Program-made: the position numbers and the translations under genes
Part shown: positions 11,152 through 22,019 of the stretch, one piece after another
Position numbering within the stretch: position 1 is the first letter of the stretch
Layout: each line of letters starts with the position of its first letter
Notes under the pieces: generated by a model
Database searches by the model: none
Seen by the model: the letters and a program-made list of their open reading frames with translations, nothing else
Told to the model about the DNA's origin: nothing
From: Suillus spraguei
Taxonomy: Eukaryota > Basidiomycota > Agaricomycetes > Boletales > Suillaceae
DNA: 64,000 nt
Reading direction: 5' to 3'
NCBI GenBank assembly: GCA_016800925.1
Contig: JABCPU010000034.1
Location: 186,001-250,000, forward strand

Positions 11152-11766
11152 TTGGTGTGCATCTCACAAGTGGATCTTAGACTGACTGGACATTTCCAAC
11201 TTTGGCAATGCACCGTCCTAACTCCCTCAGGCTTCAATTTGGGAATGTCTTTCCCTATGGCACAGCCACTGCTAGCACCAAGGTTTAACTTTGGCATGGG
11301 TCTTGACATGCCTGCAACTCCATCTGCAGCACCTCCCACGCTGCAGTTTAACTTTGGCATGAACTCGTGCATTCCTGGCGTCGTACTGCCTTTATCACTG
11401 GCACTCCACACCCTGCAACCATTCAACTTAGGGTTCACCCTGCCTCTCCCTGCACAGCAGCCAGCCCCCAAGCTGTTCAACATGGGCTTCAATCTTCCAG
11501 TCCAGTCCACAGGTACACCACTGCCAACCATGCTGTCGCCAACCACATCCCAGCCATTCAACCTGGGCTTCAATCTCCCAATTGCAGTCACCACGCCAGC
11601 AACAAGCTTTGGACTGGTGCTGGCCCAGGCAGACACCTCAAGGCATATTGGTTATGATATCAACAATAGATGTAAGTCACATAATCTCCTCCTACTCAGT
11701 ATTGACCATCCTTTACAGCATTCCAGTTTGGATGCAAGCCTCCCTCACCCATTGCGGAGTGGCAAC
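11152..11766 (+). CDS. Hypothetical protein with repeated FN(L/F/M)G(M/F) motifs, 3' part cut by an LTR
   Basis: A plus-strand frame of about 205 codons before the LTR at 11767 encodes at least six copies of a short motif: FNLGMSFP, FNFGMGLD, FNFGMNSC, FNLGFTLP, FNMGFNLP and FNLGFNLP. The spacers are 19-30 residues and rich in Pro, Thr, Ala and Ser. The spacing and motif drift look like an internally duplicated coding repeat, faintly like the FG repeats of nucleoporins, but no known family is recognised. The start is uncertain; the first ATG at 11152 precedes the first motif by about 26 codons. The downstream end is lost or displaced by the gypsy 5' LTR, and the frame runs on into the LTR. 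It could also be the tail of an older element. Confidence 0.4.
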
Positions 11767-12234
11767 TGTTACAGTCTTGTATACACCCCTATTCATTCTC
11801 CATCTACTTTCATCATATTCTTTTGTTGTTTGATTTATCATACGCATATGCTAAATTACTAACTCATGCACTTCAATGTGCTTGTATGATACATGCCTTC
11901 CTTATTAGGATACACAGTTATATTCTCACCATTACATGGTCTGTGTGCACATATGGCTCTATTTAAGCACAGTGTACTACACTTGTATTCCTTACTTTAA
12001 TCTTACTGGATTTTACCTGGATTCCTCTTCACTAAGGACCCCAATCCTTAGTCATCTTGAATCGTCTCTAAGTCTAAGCACTCCTTAGCCTTAGTCTCTA
12101 TTCTCATAGAACCTCTTAGACTTGTCTTTGAGGCTGAACCCTTGATCATACTCAGAACTCGTTCCTTGTACTTTTCCCAGCAGACTGTCTGTGTCTTTTC
12201 ACTGTCACTGGTGACACCACCCCAGTTCATAACA
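11767..12234 (+). repeat. 5' LTR of the family A gypsy element
   Basis: Runs from TGTTACAGTC to CAGTTCATAACA. A TATA-like TATTTAAG lies at about 11959-11966 in the U3 part, matching the same site in the other copies. The 5' flank is GCAAC, with no matching 3' flank because the other end of the element is damaged. No TGG-type primer-binding site is obvious immediately after 12234. Confidence 0.88.
11957..11968 (+). promoter_or_regulatory. TATA-like box in LTR-A U3
   Basis: CTCTATTTAAGC is conserved among the LTR-A copies (for example near 16070 and, on the plus strand, near 20820). It sits in the first half of the LTR, where a retrotransposon promoter would lie. Assigned from sequence and position only. 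Confidence 0.5.
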
Positions 12235-12432
12235 AAAGATTAAAGTCTATCTGATTGTCGACTATCCAGTCTTTGACACCAAACCCTGATTGCTTAGATA
12301 AGCAGATTTGCATACACGTATGCTAAACTGATTGTCAAAAGGAGCCCTCTGACAAAAGACAAGCCCTAATGGACAGCAAGACAGCACGTGTAGGCACCAA
12401 GAAAGCACACTCATCCCTGACAAATTCCCATT

Positions 12433-13914
12433 ATGACTACAACTTCAACAGGAAAAGAATTCAAAGTCAAAATTGGTTTTCCAACCACTTTTGATGGAGA
12501 TTGTGATAACTCTGCAGAGTTTATCTTATCATGCAATGCATACCTCAATATCAACAAGAAGCTCTACACCACTGACAAACAAAAGATTATCTTCATCACC
12601 TCATTTATGACCAAGAATAATGCCAAAAGCTGGAAACAACAATTCCTTGCTCATGCACAGAGTAGGGACTTGGCTGGATCGTTGATAGGCTACAGAGATA
12701 TGAAAACCTTCATGAAAAGCTTCAATGAAGCCTTTGAACCGGTTGACTCCATGGGCACCACAATGACAAAACTCAGAGACCTCAAGCAAGGGAGTGGCGA
12801 TCTACAAACATACATCACTAATTTTGAAACCCTTGCTGCCAAGGCACATGTAACAAAAGATAACATCAAGATCCAATTCTTCCAGGATGGCCTAACTTTA
12901 GGCATCCTTATGAAACTGTTTGCACCAGGAGATGTTCCTGATATTTATCGCAACATGGTCACACAATGCGTTAACATCAATAACTCTCATCAACGTCTTA
13001 ATGCACTTATGACACATCACAACCTGCAACAGAAGAAGAAGAACTATGGAAATGCCCATTATACTTCTAGCTGCAACCCTAATGCAATGGTTGTAGATTG
13101 CATCTCTGATCAAGAATGATCAGAGTGCATGAAGAAAGGACTATGCTTCAGATGCAGAAAGTCCGGACATCATTTTGGCAATTGTCCTGAAAGGAAGAAG
13201 AAGACTCTGGTCTGACAGGCCAAAATCAAGGAACTTCCTAATGAAGACGATGATGAAGAAACTGTATGCAGGTTGACTCAGGATTTTTAGAATGGAGAGA
13301 CAAGGCATCGACATATGTTTCTCCAAATGTATTACTAAGACTTGTGCGTGCTGTAGGACAAAGAAAAGAACTTTGTGTTCCAATTACCTTGGACTCATGG
13401 ACTCGTCTAAAATCCATCAACACTACTGCTGTCATTGATTCCGGAGCAGCCAGAACCTTCATTTCTGAGGAGTTTGTGAAACTCCACAAAATCACACAAA
13501 AGAAGCTTGATAAACCTTTCAAAGTCACAACCAACTGACAGTACCTATATTAAAGGAGGACTGATCATGCACTACTGTCTATTAATGGTCAAGATCAATA
13601 AATGTACCATGCTCGGCAAGTTTAACATCACCAAAATTGGCCAATGAGACCAAATCCTATTAGGAATCCCATGGCTTCGTGCAATGAACCCAGTCATTGA
13701 TTGGGCCGCCGAAACCCTCACCTTATCCCAAACCCCTAAATCCGATGATCTCAAAATCAATCTCAACAAAGCTAGAAAGAAAAACGGTTTTCCCCTTGAC
13801 TTCCAAGGGCATGAGCACAAGCTAAAGTGGAAGAACTCAAGACTTCCACAACAAAAGAAGGTAGTGACCTTCAATAACCCCATTTTTCCAAGCAAATCAG
13901 AACCTACACCATGA
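12433..13914 (+). pseudogene. Gag-protease region of the family A gypsy element
   Basis: Gag begins at ATG 12433 with FPTTFDGDCDNSAEFIL, the usual start of a Ty3/gypsy capsid domain, and stays open to a TGA at 13117-13119. In the same frame the zinc knuckle follows: CFRCRKSGHHFGNC, a C-X2-C-X4-H-X4-C motif for RNA binding. A TGA ends that frame near 13215. A retropepsin-like domain follows in another frame with the catalytic VIDSGA at about 13431 and, further on, LLGIPWLRAMNPVIDW (about 13660-13705), typical of the end of a gypsy protease. More stops (for example near 13645 and 13914) show it is dead. Sequence after about 14130 is replaced by an LTR-B fragment, so the polymerase domains are missing. 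Confidence 0.8.
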
Positions 13915-14130
13915 ATAGTATTGCCCGCACCTCATGCGCAGTTACCACGAGCAACATCACCAATTCTCCGTGTAGGAAAGTGAAGGAATGACTCTGAGCC
14001 TGAGCATCGGGCCAGGACTGAACCTATTGAGCAACGGCCAATAGAAGAACAAAACAAAGGAAAAATGAAAGCAGAAGAAGAGTTACCTGTGCAAGACAGG
14101 ATACAACAAGTACCAAAGTTATCTCGCTAC

Positions 14131-14689
14131 TCAGTCAAAATAGCAGTCAAAAGTCCAGCAGTAATGGAGAATGAGCGTAATCGATTAATGAGCAATAAGG
14201 AACTTTAAAGACTAAGTCTACTACTGGATAGATCCAGAGCTAGACAATAATCCTGACCTATAGTACGTGCAAAGGGGTAAAATCAGGTACTGTATCGTGC
14301 GGGGTACGCGGTGCTTATATCCTAAATCATATGTACTCAGAATGCTCTAGGCGAGCTCAGTAGCGCTCAAGTATAGTAACCGCTGTATGTAAACATAGTG
14401 CGAGGCGCTGCGACACGAGGCAACATGTAATAAGACTTGCCGTGGAATCAGTGATAATGAACATCAAACAAACAATGCACCAAATGGAGCTATGCGGATG
14501 CGGCAAGGACATGGAAGGACATTGGTACGTGGAATGAGGTGTGGCAGTCGGTATGGTGTGCGGTAAGCGTGGGATGCTGCCAGAAGTGCTAAAGGGGTAA
14601 GACAGCCATGGACAAGTGGTAACTCCTATAGATGTGAGATGAGTGTCAAAAGATAGGGTTTTAAGCACAGCGCCAATATGTTCGTTACA
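14131..14689 (+). mobile_element. LTR family B fragment, 5'-truncated, inside the gypsy element
   Basis: Matches the last 560 bp of LTR-B and ends ATATGTTCGTTACA. The first 400 bp are missing and the left junction falls in gypsy sequence just after the protease. Truncation on the side where the gypsy polymerase genes are missing points to a single deletion. Confidence 0.85.
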
Positions 14690-15839
14690 CCATTCTTTTA
14701 CGAACGATGTTGAGGAGGCTATTCATATTGTGGCTGAAAGGCAAGCAGGTGTTGCTTGGCCTTCCTCTCTGCAAAGAGATATGACATCACTTCCAGTCCC
14801 TCCACCCATTCAGTCACACACTCATTCTAATGTTGCTGTCTTTGCTGGCTTATATACTGCTGTTCAAGAAATTGGACAGATCACTACCGCAATTGTTGAA
14901 GCTATCCAGCAGTCAGTTGCTGAAACCAGAGAAGCTAGAGGACTAGTTGAAGAAGTCATCTTGGATATACAGAATGCAACATCCATGCTAGACTCCCCAC
15001 GCACCCCATCCGCTATTGAACGATTGACTTCACTGCCCCAAATCGTTGCCTCATACATTCATGCTGCCTGGCTCCATGAACCTTGCACAGAAGAACAATG
15101 CAAGGCTGCTAAAGAGTTAGGAGTCCCAGTCACTGAGCTAGTTGCGCTTGGTCCCCATCTTAGGGATCTTAACATCCATCCTCCTATAACTATCCCAGCA
15201 TCGTTTGGACCAATGGATCCAGTTTCACCAATCCTCGTTAAGGACTTCGGTATAACTTCACCTTCATCCCCCAATGAACTCGCATTAGCTGCTGAATGCA
15301 CAACTACCCCAGACCTTCCTACCTCCGCATATACTCTTACACCTGCCCAACAAGCATAACTCAGATGCGATAACAACTTCACCTTAGGACATATGACATG
15401 TAAGAAAGGAAAGAAGCGCGCTCGCTCTACCAGTCCTAAGCCAGTTATTTTGCCATCTCCACTTCGCGCCTTGGTATCTAACACCGATGAAAACATGAAA
15501 TGTCGCATCTGCAAAAACTATGGACATTGACAAAAGAACTGTCCTGAATACCAGTGTCAGGTATGCGAGCAATGGGCTCCAACCCATTTATCCATCTACT
15601 GTCCTCAACATCTCGGCGACCCCCCATTCACTCTCACTTGGAAAGATGAAGGGTTCTATGAAGCACTCTGTAAGTGGGAGCACTACCTTATTGACAGACA
15701 TCAAAGAAAAGAAGGTTGTTGTGTGTGGACGCAAGCTGCAGAAGAAGCAGCCAATATGTTAGGTGGGAGTGCCACTGATGAAGACATCACTAATTATGAT
15801 GACTACGACCCTATCTATGACCATAACACAGATAGGTAA
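14690..15839 (+). pseudogene. Downstream (post-pol) ORF of the gypsy element with two zinc knuckles
   Basis: One reading frame is open over about 1.15 kb except for TAA at 15357-15359 and one TGA inside the first zinc knuckle (near 15529). The N-terminal 200 residues are mostly helical, with an Ala/Glu/Gln-rich stretch (AVQEIGQITTAIVEAIQQSV, about 14850-14910) that may be a coiled coil. A basic KKGKKRAR patch follows. Next comes CRICKNYGH.QKNC (C-X2-C-X4-H-X4-C) and at once CQVCEQWAPTHLSIYC, a second Cys-His cluster. The C-terminus is acidic (DEDITNYDDYDPIYD). The polypurine tract and 3' LTR lie right after it, so it is the last gene of the element. Its start lies in or before the LTR-B junction. 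Gag has its own knuckle, so this is an extra nucleic-acid-binding protein rather than gag. Confidence 0.6.
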
Positions 15840-15862
15840 ATCCGGTGGCTTTACATACACTT

Positions 15863-15875
15863 CACAAGGGGGTAA
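15863..15875 (+). other. Polypurine tract of the gypsy element
   Basis: CACAAGGGGGTAA directly precedes the TG of the 3' LTR at 15876, the expected place for plus-strand priming. It supports the plus-strand orientation of the element. Confidence 0.65.
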
Positions 15876-16169
15876 TGTTACAGTCTTGTGTATTCCCCTA
15901 TTCATTCTCCGTCTACTTACATCATATTCTTTTGTTGTTTAATTTATCATATGCGTATGCTAAATCACTAACTCATGCACTTCAATGTGCTTGTATGACA
16001 CATGCCTTTCTTATTAGGATACACAGTTATGTATATTCTCACCATTACATGGTCTGTGCACACATATGGCTCTATTTAAGCACAGTGTACTACACTTGTA
16101 TTCCTTACTTTAATCTTACTGGGTTTTACCTGGATTCCTCTTCACTAAGGACCCCCAATCCTTAGTCAT
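15876..16169 (+). repeat. 3' LTR of the gypsy element, truncated
   Basis: Starts TGTTACAGTCTTG and follows the 5' LTR to CTTAGTCAT, then breaks off about 180 bp short. The next base begins an LTR-C sequence. Cleanly cut by that insertion or by a later rearrangement. Confidence 0.88.
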
Positions 16170-16427
16170 TGTTAAGACCATACTCAGAGGATAAGAGATC
16201 CAAAGGGCTTTGGCCTCAGTTCGTGCACTGTGCCCCTTTCCCAAGTAATGCCCCTTATTTCAGAGGGAGGATATACGTCCAAAGATCTGGAAGTGGTAGC
16301 ATAGCAGATCCGGACATCCAAAGGTTTCAGATATGACACGTCCGAAGGATATCTGGAACATGTAGATGGAATGAGGATTAAGACTAGTCTCAGAATGAGT
16401 TCCTTAACTAGAAACTAACAGTAAGGT
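16170..16427 (+). mobile_element. LTR family C fragment
   Basis: Begins TGTTAAGACCATACTCAG and is the inverted, diverged counterpart of the end of the solo LTR-C at 17730-18475. It breaks at AAACTAACAG, where a 5'-truncated LTR-B continues. The first 60-90 bp also resemble the start of LTR-D (55254), sharing GGCCTCAG, CGTGC, CTGTGCCCCTT. Confidence 0.75.
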
Positions 16428-17121
16428 GCAAGTGGTGCAAAGAAACAGTAAAGAAGTCCGCAGTACTCTCAGTGGTAGAGTAGCAGTGAGTGGTGCAAAG
16501 AAACAGTAAAGAAGTCTGTGGTACTCTCAGCGGTAGAGTAGCGGTGAGTGTGAAGTTCAGTTAAAACAGGGGTCAAGAATCTAGCGGTGTGCCAGTGGTA
16601 ATGGTGAACAAGCGAAATTTATTAACGAGTGGTAAGGAACTTTAAGGACTAAGTCCACTACTGGGTAGATCCAGAGCTAGACACTAATCCTGACCTATAG
16701 TACGGTGAAAATAAGGTGCTGTATCTTGTGGGGTACGTGGTGCTTATATCCTAAATTGTATGTACTCAGAATGCATTAGGCAAAATCAGTAGCACTCAAG
16801 TACAGTAAACACCATATGTAAATGTAGCGCGAGGCAGCTGCGGCACGAGGCAACATGTAATAAGGCTTGCCATGGAATCAGTGATAATGAACATAAAACA
16901 AACTATGCACCAAATGGAGCTATGCAGACGCAGCAAGGACATAGAAGGACATTGGTACATGGAATGTGGTGCAGCAGTCAGTATGGTGTGCGGTAAGTGT
17001 GGAATGCCACTGGCAATGCTAAAAGGGGTAAGATGGCCTTTGGACTGGTGGAGATTCCTATAGACATGAGACGAGTGCTAAAAGGTAAGGTTTCGAGGCC
17101 AGCACCAATATGTTCATTACA
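16428..17121 (+). mobile_element. LTR family B fragment, 5'-truncated
   Basis: Corresponds to the 3' 690 bp of LTR-B and ends CCAATATGTTCATTACA. Near its start it carries a duplicated 60-bp piece (GTGGTGCAAAGAAACAGTAA occurs at about 16432 and 16493). The left end abuts an LTR-C fragment. Confidence 0.8.
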
Positions 17122-18783
17122 CTGGGCAAGAAGGCTGTCTTCACGAGCAGGGTTGATGCTTTTTTCCATCATGTGCAGAACATTTGCATACCTTGCTACA
17201 TCTAAGTTGATAGTAACTAATATTGATGGGATTAAAGATCACATAATGTGCTGCCAAAAGAGTCATACCAGGGTTCTGATAGGCATCAGTGAGGGTACTA
17301 GCCAGTTTTGAGCATGCCATGAGCATGACAAAATCTAGTTTGAGTGGGTGAATAGCATTGGGCTGTCCACCGATCAGTGCAAGGAACTGGCGAGTGACAT
17401 ATTCACTGGCAATATGGGTTGTGGCCAAGGCCCAGTCAGGAGAAATATGAATCATGGCTTCCATATAACATACTAGGCATTGTACTTATTGGTGGCAAAC
17501 CGGTTACATAAAATACACAAAGAGTGACTGCCATATTGACTAACAAACAACATTGATAACATGAGGATCGACATAAGGAGGCATGCATACTGCACATTGT
17601 CTTGACCCAACTCCCCATATGTGATGAAATTGGCAAAATCAGGTTTGCCGAGCCGGTGTTCGATGCAAGCACCACTGCAATTAGTGCACGTGGTGTCGCC
17701 AGCAACTTTATATTTGTATATTTGTAGAGTGTCATATACCATACTTCTGATCCCAGATCCGACCATATCTGATCAGATCCGATTGATTCTATTTCCGTCC
17801 AGTCCACAGATCCTGTCCAGATCGCCCATCTGAATGTGCTCACTTCTCACACTCTAACTCCCTTGTGTATATCTGCGTCTATCTCCTTTCATCACTCCTC
17901 CTGTTTCCGGTACTCCGGCTGTGTATACTTCCATCCTGTGTCACTGATCTGTTACCTGTGTTTCATTTCTGATTCATGCTTACTGATCCGCTGTGCATTA
18001 ACTAATAGACTTCCATTACACTTCATACATAGCCCTTGGTCCTGGACTTGTTGATTATCCGTATTAGATACTTACAGTATATAAACCACTTGTAGATCTC
18101 CATAGAACCTTAGTTCGAATATCATCTTAGATTCTGCTCATTCTGCTTCCTCTGGACTAAAGTCACTTTCTGCTCTAAGTCATCTTCTGAGACTTGGGAT
18201 TGATTCCTTTAGTCTATATCTCCGACTCTATCTTCGGATAATCTATCTCTGTTAGTTTCTAGTTAGGAACTCGTTCTGAAGCTAGTCTTAATCCTTGTTT
18301 TATTCCTACATTCCGGACAACCTTTGGACGTCCGGATCTGTCATGCAACTCCTTCCAGATCTTCAGACGTATACCTACTCCCTGAAATAAGGGGCATTAC
18401 TCGGGAAAGGGGCACAGTGCATGAACTGAGGCCAAAGCCCTTCGGATCTTTCATCCTTTGAGTATGGTCTTAACATAGAGCTAATATTCAACAATGAACA
18501 GGTGTTGTGGAAGCCAAAGCGGAGTAGCAGCTGTTTAACACAATTTACCTCACCATGTGATTTCTTGCCAGATATTCATGCATGGGTCAGCCAGGACATA
18601 TCTACCGGGTACCCCTGCCCCCGCTGTGATACCAAAGCATGGGTAATTGCCCCTGGTGACAATCTATACCCTACAGCATTATGTTCAGCAGTGCCACAGG
18701 CCTTACTATATCACCGGCATGCACCTACCAGACATACCCTATACATCATAATACCACTATCCTATATATTTTGTATTCCATAA
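17122..18783 (-). pseudogene. Unrecognised minus-strand coding remnant, interrupted by an LTR-C
   Basis: Outside the LTR-C insertion the minus strand keeps open frames on both sides. From 18783 down to 18481 one frame reads through AEHNAVGYRLSPGAITHALV with a single stop. From 17725 down to about 17473 a frame contains CTNCSGACIEHRLGKPDFANF, a Cys-rich motif, then YGELGQDNVQYACLLMS. From 17464 to 17141 another frame continues for 107 codons. The LTR-C sits at TAGAG between the first two. These may be exons or frameshifted parts of one gene. I recognise no family; CTNC...C could bind zinc, but that is inference. Fixed stops and frame changes make it a pseudogene if it was a gene. Confidence 0.35.
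17730..18475 (-). mobile_element. Solo LTR, family C
   Basis: Starts TGTCATATACCATACTTC and ends GTATGGTCTTAACA, 746 bp. Both flanks are TAGAG (17725-17729 and 18476-18480), a perfect 5-bp target duplication. Orientation is set by likeness of its right end, reversed, to the start of LTR-D. No internal region is present. Confidence 0.88.
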
Positions 18784-19612
18784 TGTATATACTGTAGGCC
18801 CACCCTTGAGCCTCAGTTATTATCTAGCCCCTGGTGCACCCGCTATACTGGGGTACAATCCCATATGTGGGCCCATGGTGGGTTGGCCTGACTCTTAGGG
18901 AGCATTGTCACCATAGGCTGTCCTATAAGTAGGGAGATATCTCACTGCATTATGTGATTTTTCTTTATGTGGATAAGTGTGTCCCAGTACTCAGTCATCT
19001 GACATGACATATGGCAGGGTTTCAAATTCTGATCTATCTATTAGTGGCTGATACATCAACATTCTGAGTGGGTCATGGTTATTACTCTGATGGTTGTTTC
19101 CCTGACAGGCAATCCAGAATATACAAATTACTGGAACACACTGGACAGTAAGATTTTCAAGATTTCAAAGTGTGTCAATGAATGCCCCAGATGAATAACT
19201 ATTGTTCCCTGAGGAGGATATGTATTTATCATGATCCCAAATATTGTGTCCCAGGATTCAGTCATCTGACATGGCTAATGTCAGGGTTTGAAATTCTTAT
19301 CCATCCATCAGTGGCTCATAGCTTGATATTCTCAGCAACTGTCATTGTCATTGCCATTTTGCTACTTGTCCATGACAAATGTCTGACTCTCACTCACCCT
19401 CTTCATCACCTTCTGCCAGTCATGGTCCTGGAAATGAATATCAACCCATCAAGCTCAGTTAACAGTACTTAGGAATAGTCACCACTACTGTCACTACTGA
19501 ATAAAGTCCTTGCCAAAGTTACTGTCTCTTAAGAATTGCATTACTACTGCACGCACCACCGCTCTTCACCACTTTCCCATGCTCTACCGCAGTTTTAACG
19601 CTATCTTCTTGC
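18784..19612. other. No gene; one diverged direct repeat pair
   Basis: About 90 bp near 18985-19060 recur near 19243-19325 (shared GTCATCTGACATG and GTCAGGGTTTGAAATTCT-like text), a spacing of roughly 260 bp. The rest holds nothing I can identify. Confidence 0.4.
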
Positions 19613-20546
19613 TGTAAACATACAACCTAACCTGGGCTGTAGATAAACTACCTCCTAAGTTAGTATGTGAGTCTTGCACCCTGTCTAGTCTGCTTCACTT
19701 GTTAAACAGGAGAATTCGACCCTAAAGGGGGATGTCTGTTAGTATAGTCTAATCCAAGTCAAACCAATGTGCAAATATAGTGTCGTAGTCAGCGGTGAGC
19801 TGCTGCAGCTAGCAAAGATGCTGCCAGAACTAGTGCGGTTGAAACAATGCTTGAAAATGTAATGTTGAGCAAGCGGTGACAAGTGATAATGTCTGCAGTA
19901 GCAGTAAGGTGCAAGTGGTGTGAAGAAACAGTAAAGAAAGCTGCAGTACTTTTAGCGGTAAAGTAGCGGTGAGCGTGAAGTCCAGTCAAAATAGGGGTCA
20001 GGAGTCTAGCAGTATGCCAGTGGTAATGGTGAATGAGCAATGTTGATTAACGAGCGGTAAAGAAACTTAAAGATTAAGTCTACTACTTGGTAGATCCAGA
20101 GCTAGACATTAATCCTGACCTATAGTACAGTAAAAATGAGGTACTGTATCGTGCAGGCTACATGGTGCTTATATCCTATATTGTATGTACTCGGAATGCT
20201 TTAGGCGAAATCAGTAGCGCTCAGGTACAGTAACTGCCAGTATGTAAACATAGCGCGAGGCAGCTGTGGCACGAGGCAACATGTAATAAGACTTGCCATG
20301 GAATCAGTGATAAGCGGTCATATATGAACTACACACCAAATGGAGCTATGCAGATGCAGCAAGGACATGGAAGGACATTGGTATGTGGAATGTGGTGCAG
20401 CAGTCAGTACGGTGTATGGTAAGCATGTGATGCCACCAGTATGCACTAAAGGAGTAAGACAGCCTTGGACGAGTGGAAACTCCTATAGACATGAGACAAG
20501 TGCTAAAAGATAGGGTTTCAAGGCCAGTGCTAATATGTTCATTACA
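19613..20546 (+). mobile_element. Solo LTR, family B
   Basis: Starts TGTAAACATACAACC and ends AATATGTTCATTACA, 934 bp. Flanks are TTGC on the left and TCGC on the right, a 4-bp target duplication differing at one CpG/TpG position. Same architecture as the other B copies. Confidence 0.85.
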
Positions 20547-20655
20547 TCGCGCTCTACTGCTACTTTACTGCTAGTTTCCCACAGACCAGAGGTCACCGCT
20601 AGCATCTCACTACCTCTGGCGGCACTATTACACCACAGGATAGGTATTATTGAAC

Positions 20656-21131
20656 TGTTACAATCGTACGTGCCCCTATTCATTTTTCTACTTCATTTAC
20701 CTTGTGTATTACGTAACATGACTCTGACTCATATGCTCAATGCATCTGTACTATAGTTGCCTTCCTTCGTTGGATACGCACTTACATTCTCACGTCTTTC
20801 TTGGTCCGTGCGCACATATTGGTCTATTTAAGCACGATGTACTTGTAGTAGATTCCCTACTTTAATCTTACTGGGTTTTACCTGGAATCTCCTTCGCTTA
20901 GGTCTCCAACCTAAGTCGTCTTGAATCATCTCTAAGTCTAAGCACTCCTTAGCCTTAGTCTCTATTCTCGCGGATACCTCTTAGACTTATCTTTGAGGCT
21001 GAACCCTTGATCGTACTCGGAACGCGTTCCTTGTACTTTCACCTTGTCCTTCTTTGGACATTGTAAGAACTTCCCAGCAGACCGTCTGTGTCTTCTCACT
21101 GTCGCTGGTGACGCCACCCCAGTTCGTAACA
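20656..21131 (+). mobile_element. Solo LTR, family A
   Basis: Starts TGTTACAATCGTACG and ends CAGTTCGTAACA. The flanks are a perfect TGAAC duplication (20651-20655 and 21132-21136). Same orientation as the gypsy element's LTRs, opposite to the copies at 4639, 6985 and 22444. Confidence 0.92.
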
Positions 21132-21240
21132 TGAACTATACTAACTAGCATTCCCTTTAAGGTTGAATGCTCTTGCTTGCAAGTGAAGCAGACTAGATGA
21201 GTTCTGATGAGATGCTGACTGTGTTCTGTAGTTTAACTTA

Positions 21241-21822
21241 TCAATCCCTCAGAATTTGTCACACCCAGAAGTATCTGCATCATTGAATGGACCATGCTCT
21301 GAGGGGATTCTGAAAGCTATTGCAAGGCCTGCAGCTATTATGTCAGCTGCACTGAGGGTCATGCATCCTGAGTAGTACTGGGCAGGCATGAGAATCTTTT
21401 CCAGCCTTGGTGATTCAGCTGAAAGAAATAAACTTCTGAAGATGTCAGAGACCCTACAACTCTGGGCCTTCATGTTTAACATGCTATCGATCATTCCTAA
21501 CCAGCAAACCCCCTACCATAGAGACCACTTATCCACTCCTGAATTGTTTGACATTCTCACAACTGTGGGGAATTATTCTAATGCTTGCATGAGCATGCCA
21601 AGCCTTCAGCTTGAATTCATGTATGATCCTGGTGCCATGATGGGGTTTTCAGGAAGGATTGTCAGACATGGGGTTCATGAAGTGGCCGGGAATTGTGTTG
21701 CTTGGGTGTGGTATATGAGGGACTCTGTACATATTTATGCTGTGGTTTCTTCATGTGGATGGGCCAGGATTGATGTGGTGAATATTCGATGTGATGAAAA
21801 ATCTGGCAGGATGAGTACTTAG
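21241..21822 (+). pseudogene. TET/JBP-family 2-oxoglutarate/Fe(II) dioxygenase remnant
   Basis: One frame, interrupted only by TAG at 21373-21375, encodes the catalytic core seen in basidiomycete TET/JBP oxygenases, which in better-studied relatives oxidise thymine or 5-methylcytosine bases in DNA. Visible motifs: NQQTPYHRD with the HxD iron ligands (His at 21517-21519), a strand region ACMSMPSLQLEFMYDPG, GFSGRIVRHGV with the distal His, and WYMRDSVH with the Arg expected to hold 2-oxoglutarate. The ligand set is therefore intact in the fragment. N-terminal exons are missing: the frame begins near a possible acceptor (CCTCAG at 21247-21252), and upstream lies only a solo LTR. In this lineage such genes are often found with KDZ transposons, but no transposase is visible here. 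Without its start it is very likely non-functional. Confidence 0.72.
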
Positions 21823-22019
21823 TACCAAAAGTACCTGTTTGTTATGCAATTTGATTTTATGTATTCATCTCATAGAAAGTTAGTCATGTTTATGGGATCC
21901 TGTTATTTAATGGAGACACTGGTGTTATATAGCTGGATAATGGCATGAAAACAGTGTCTAGATCAAGAACCAATCGTTGTAAGTACTAAGCATTGAATCC
22001 TGCTCTCACACCCAACCAA

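Larger units (their letters stand above)
11767..16169 (+). mobile_element. Broken Ty3/gypsy-type element (family A) lacking RT, RNase H and integrase
   Basis: In order: 5' LTR (11767-12234), gag with one zinc knuckle, an aspartic protease domain, then a junction at about 14131 to a 5'-truncated LTR-B (to 14689), a second coding region with two zinc knuckles (14690-15839), a polypurine tract, and a 3' LTR truncated at 16169. The two LTRs are about 95% alike by eye over 290 bp. Reverse transcriptase, RNase H and integrase are absent. Because the LTR-B has also lost its 5' part, one deletion probably removed both. The 3' LTR runs straight into an LTR-C fragment. The element fixes the orientation of all family A solo LTRs. 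Confidence 0.85.
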
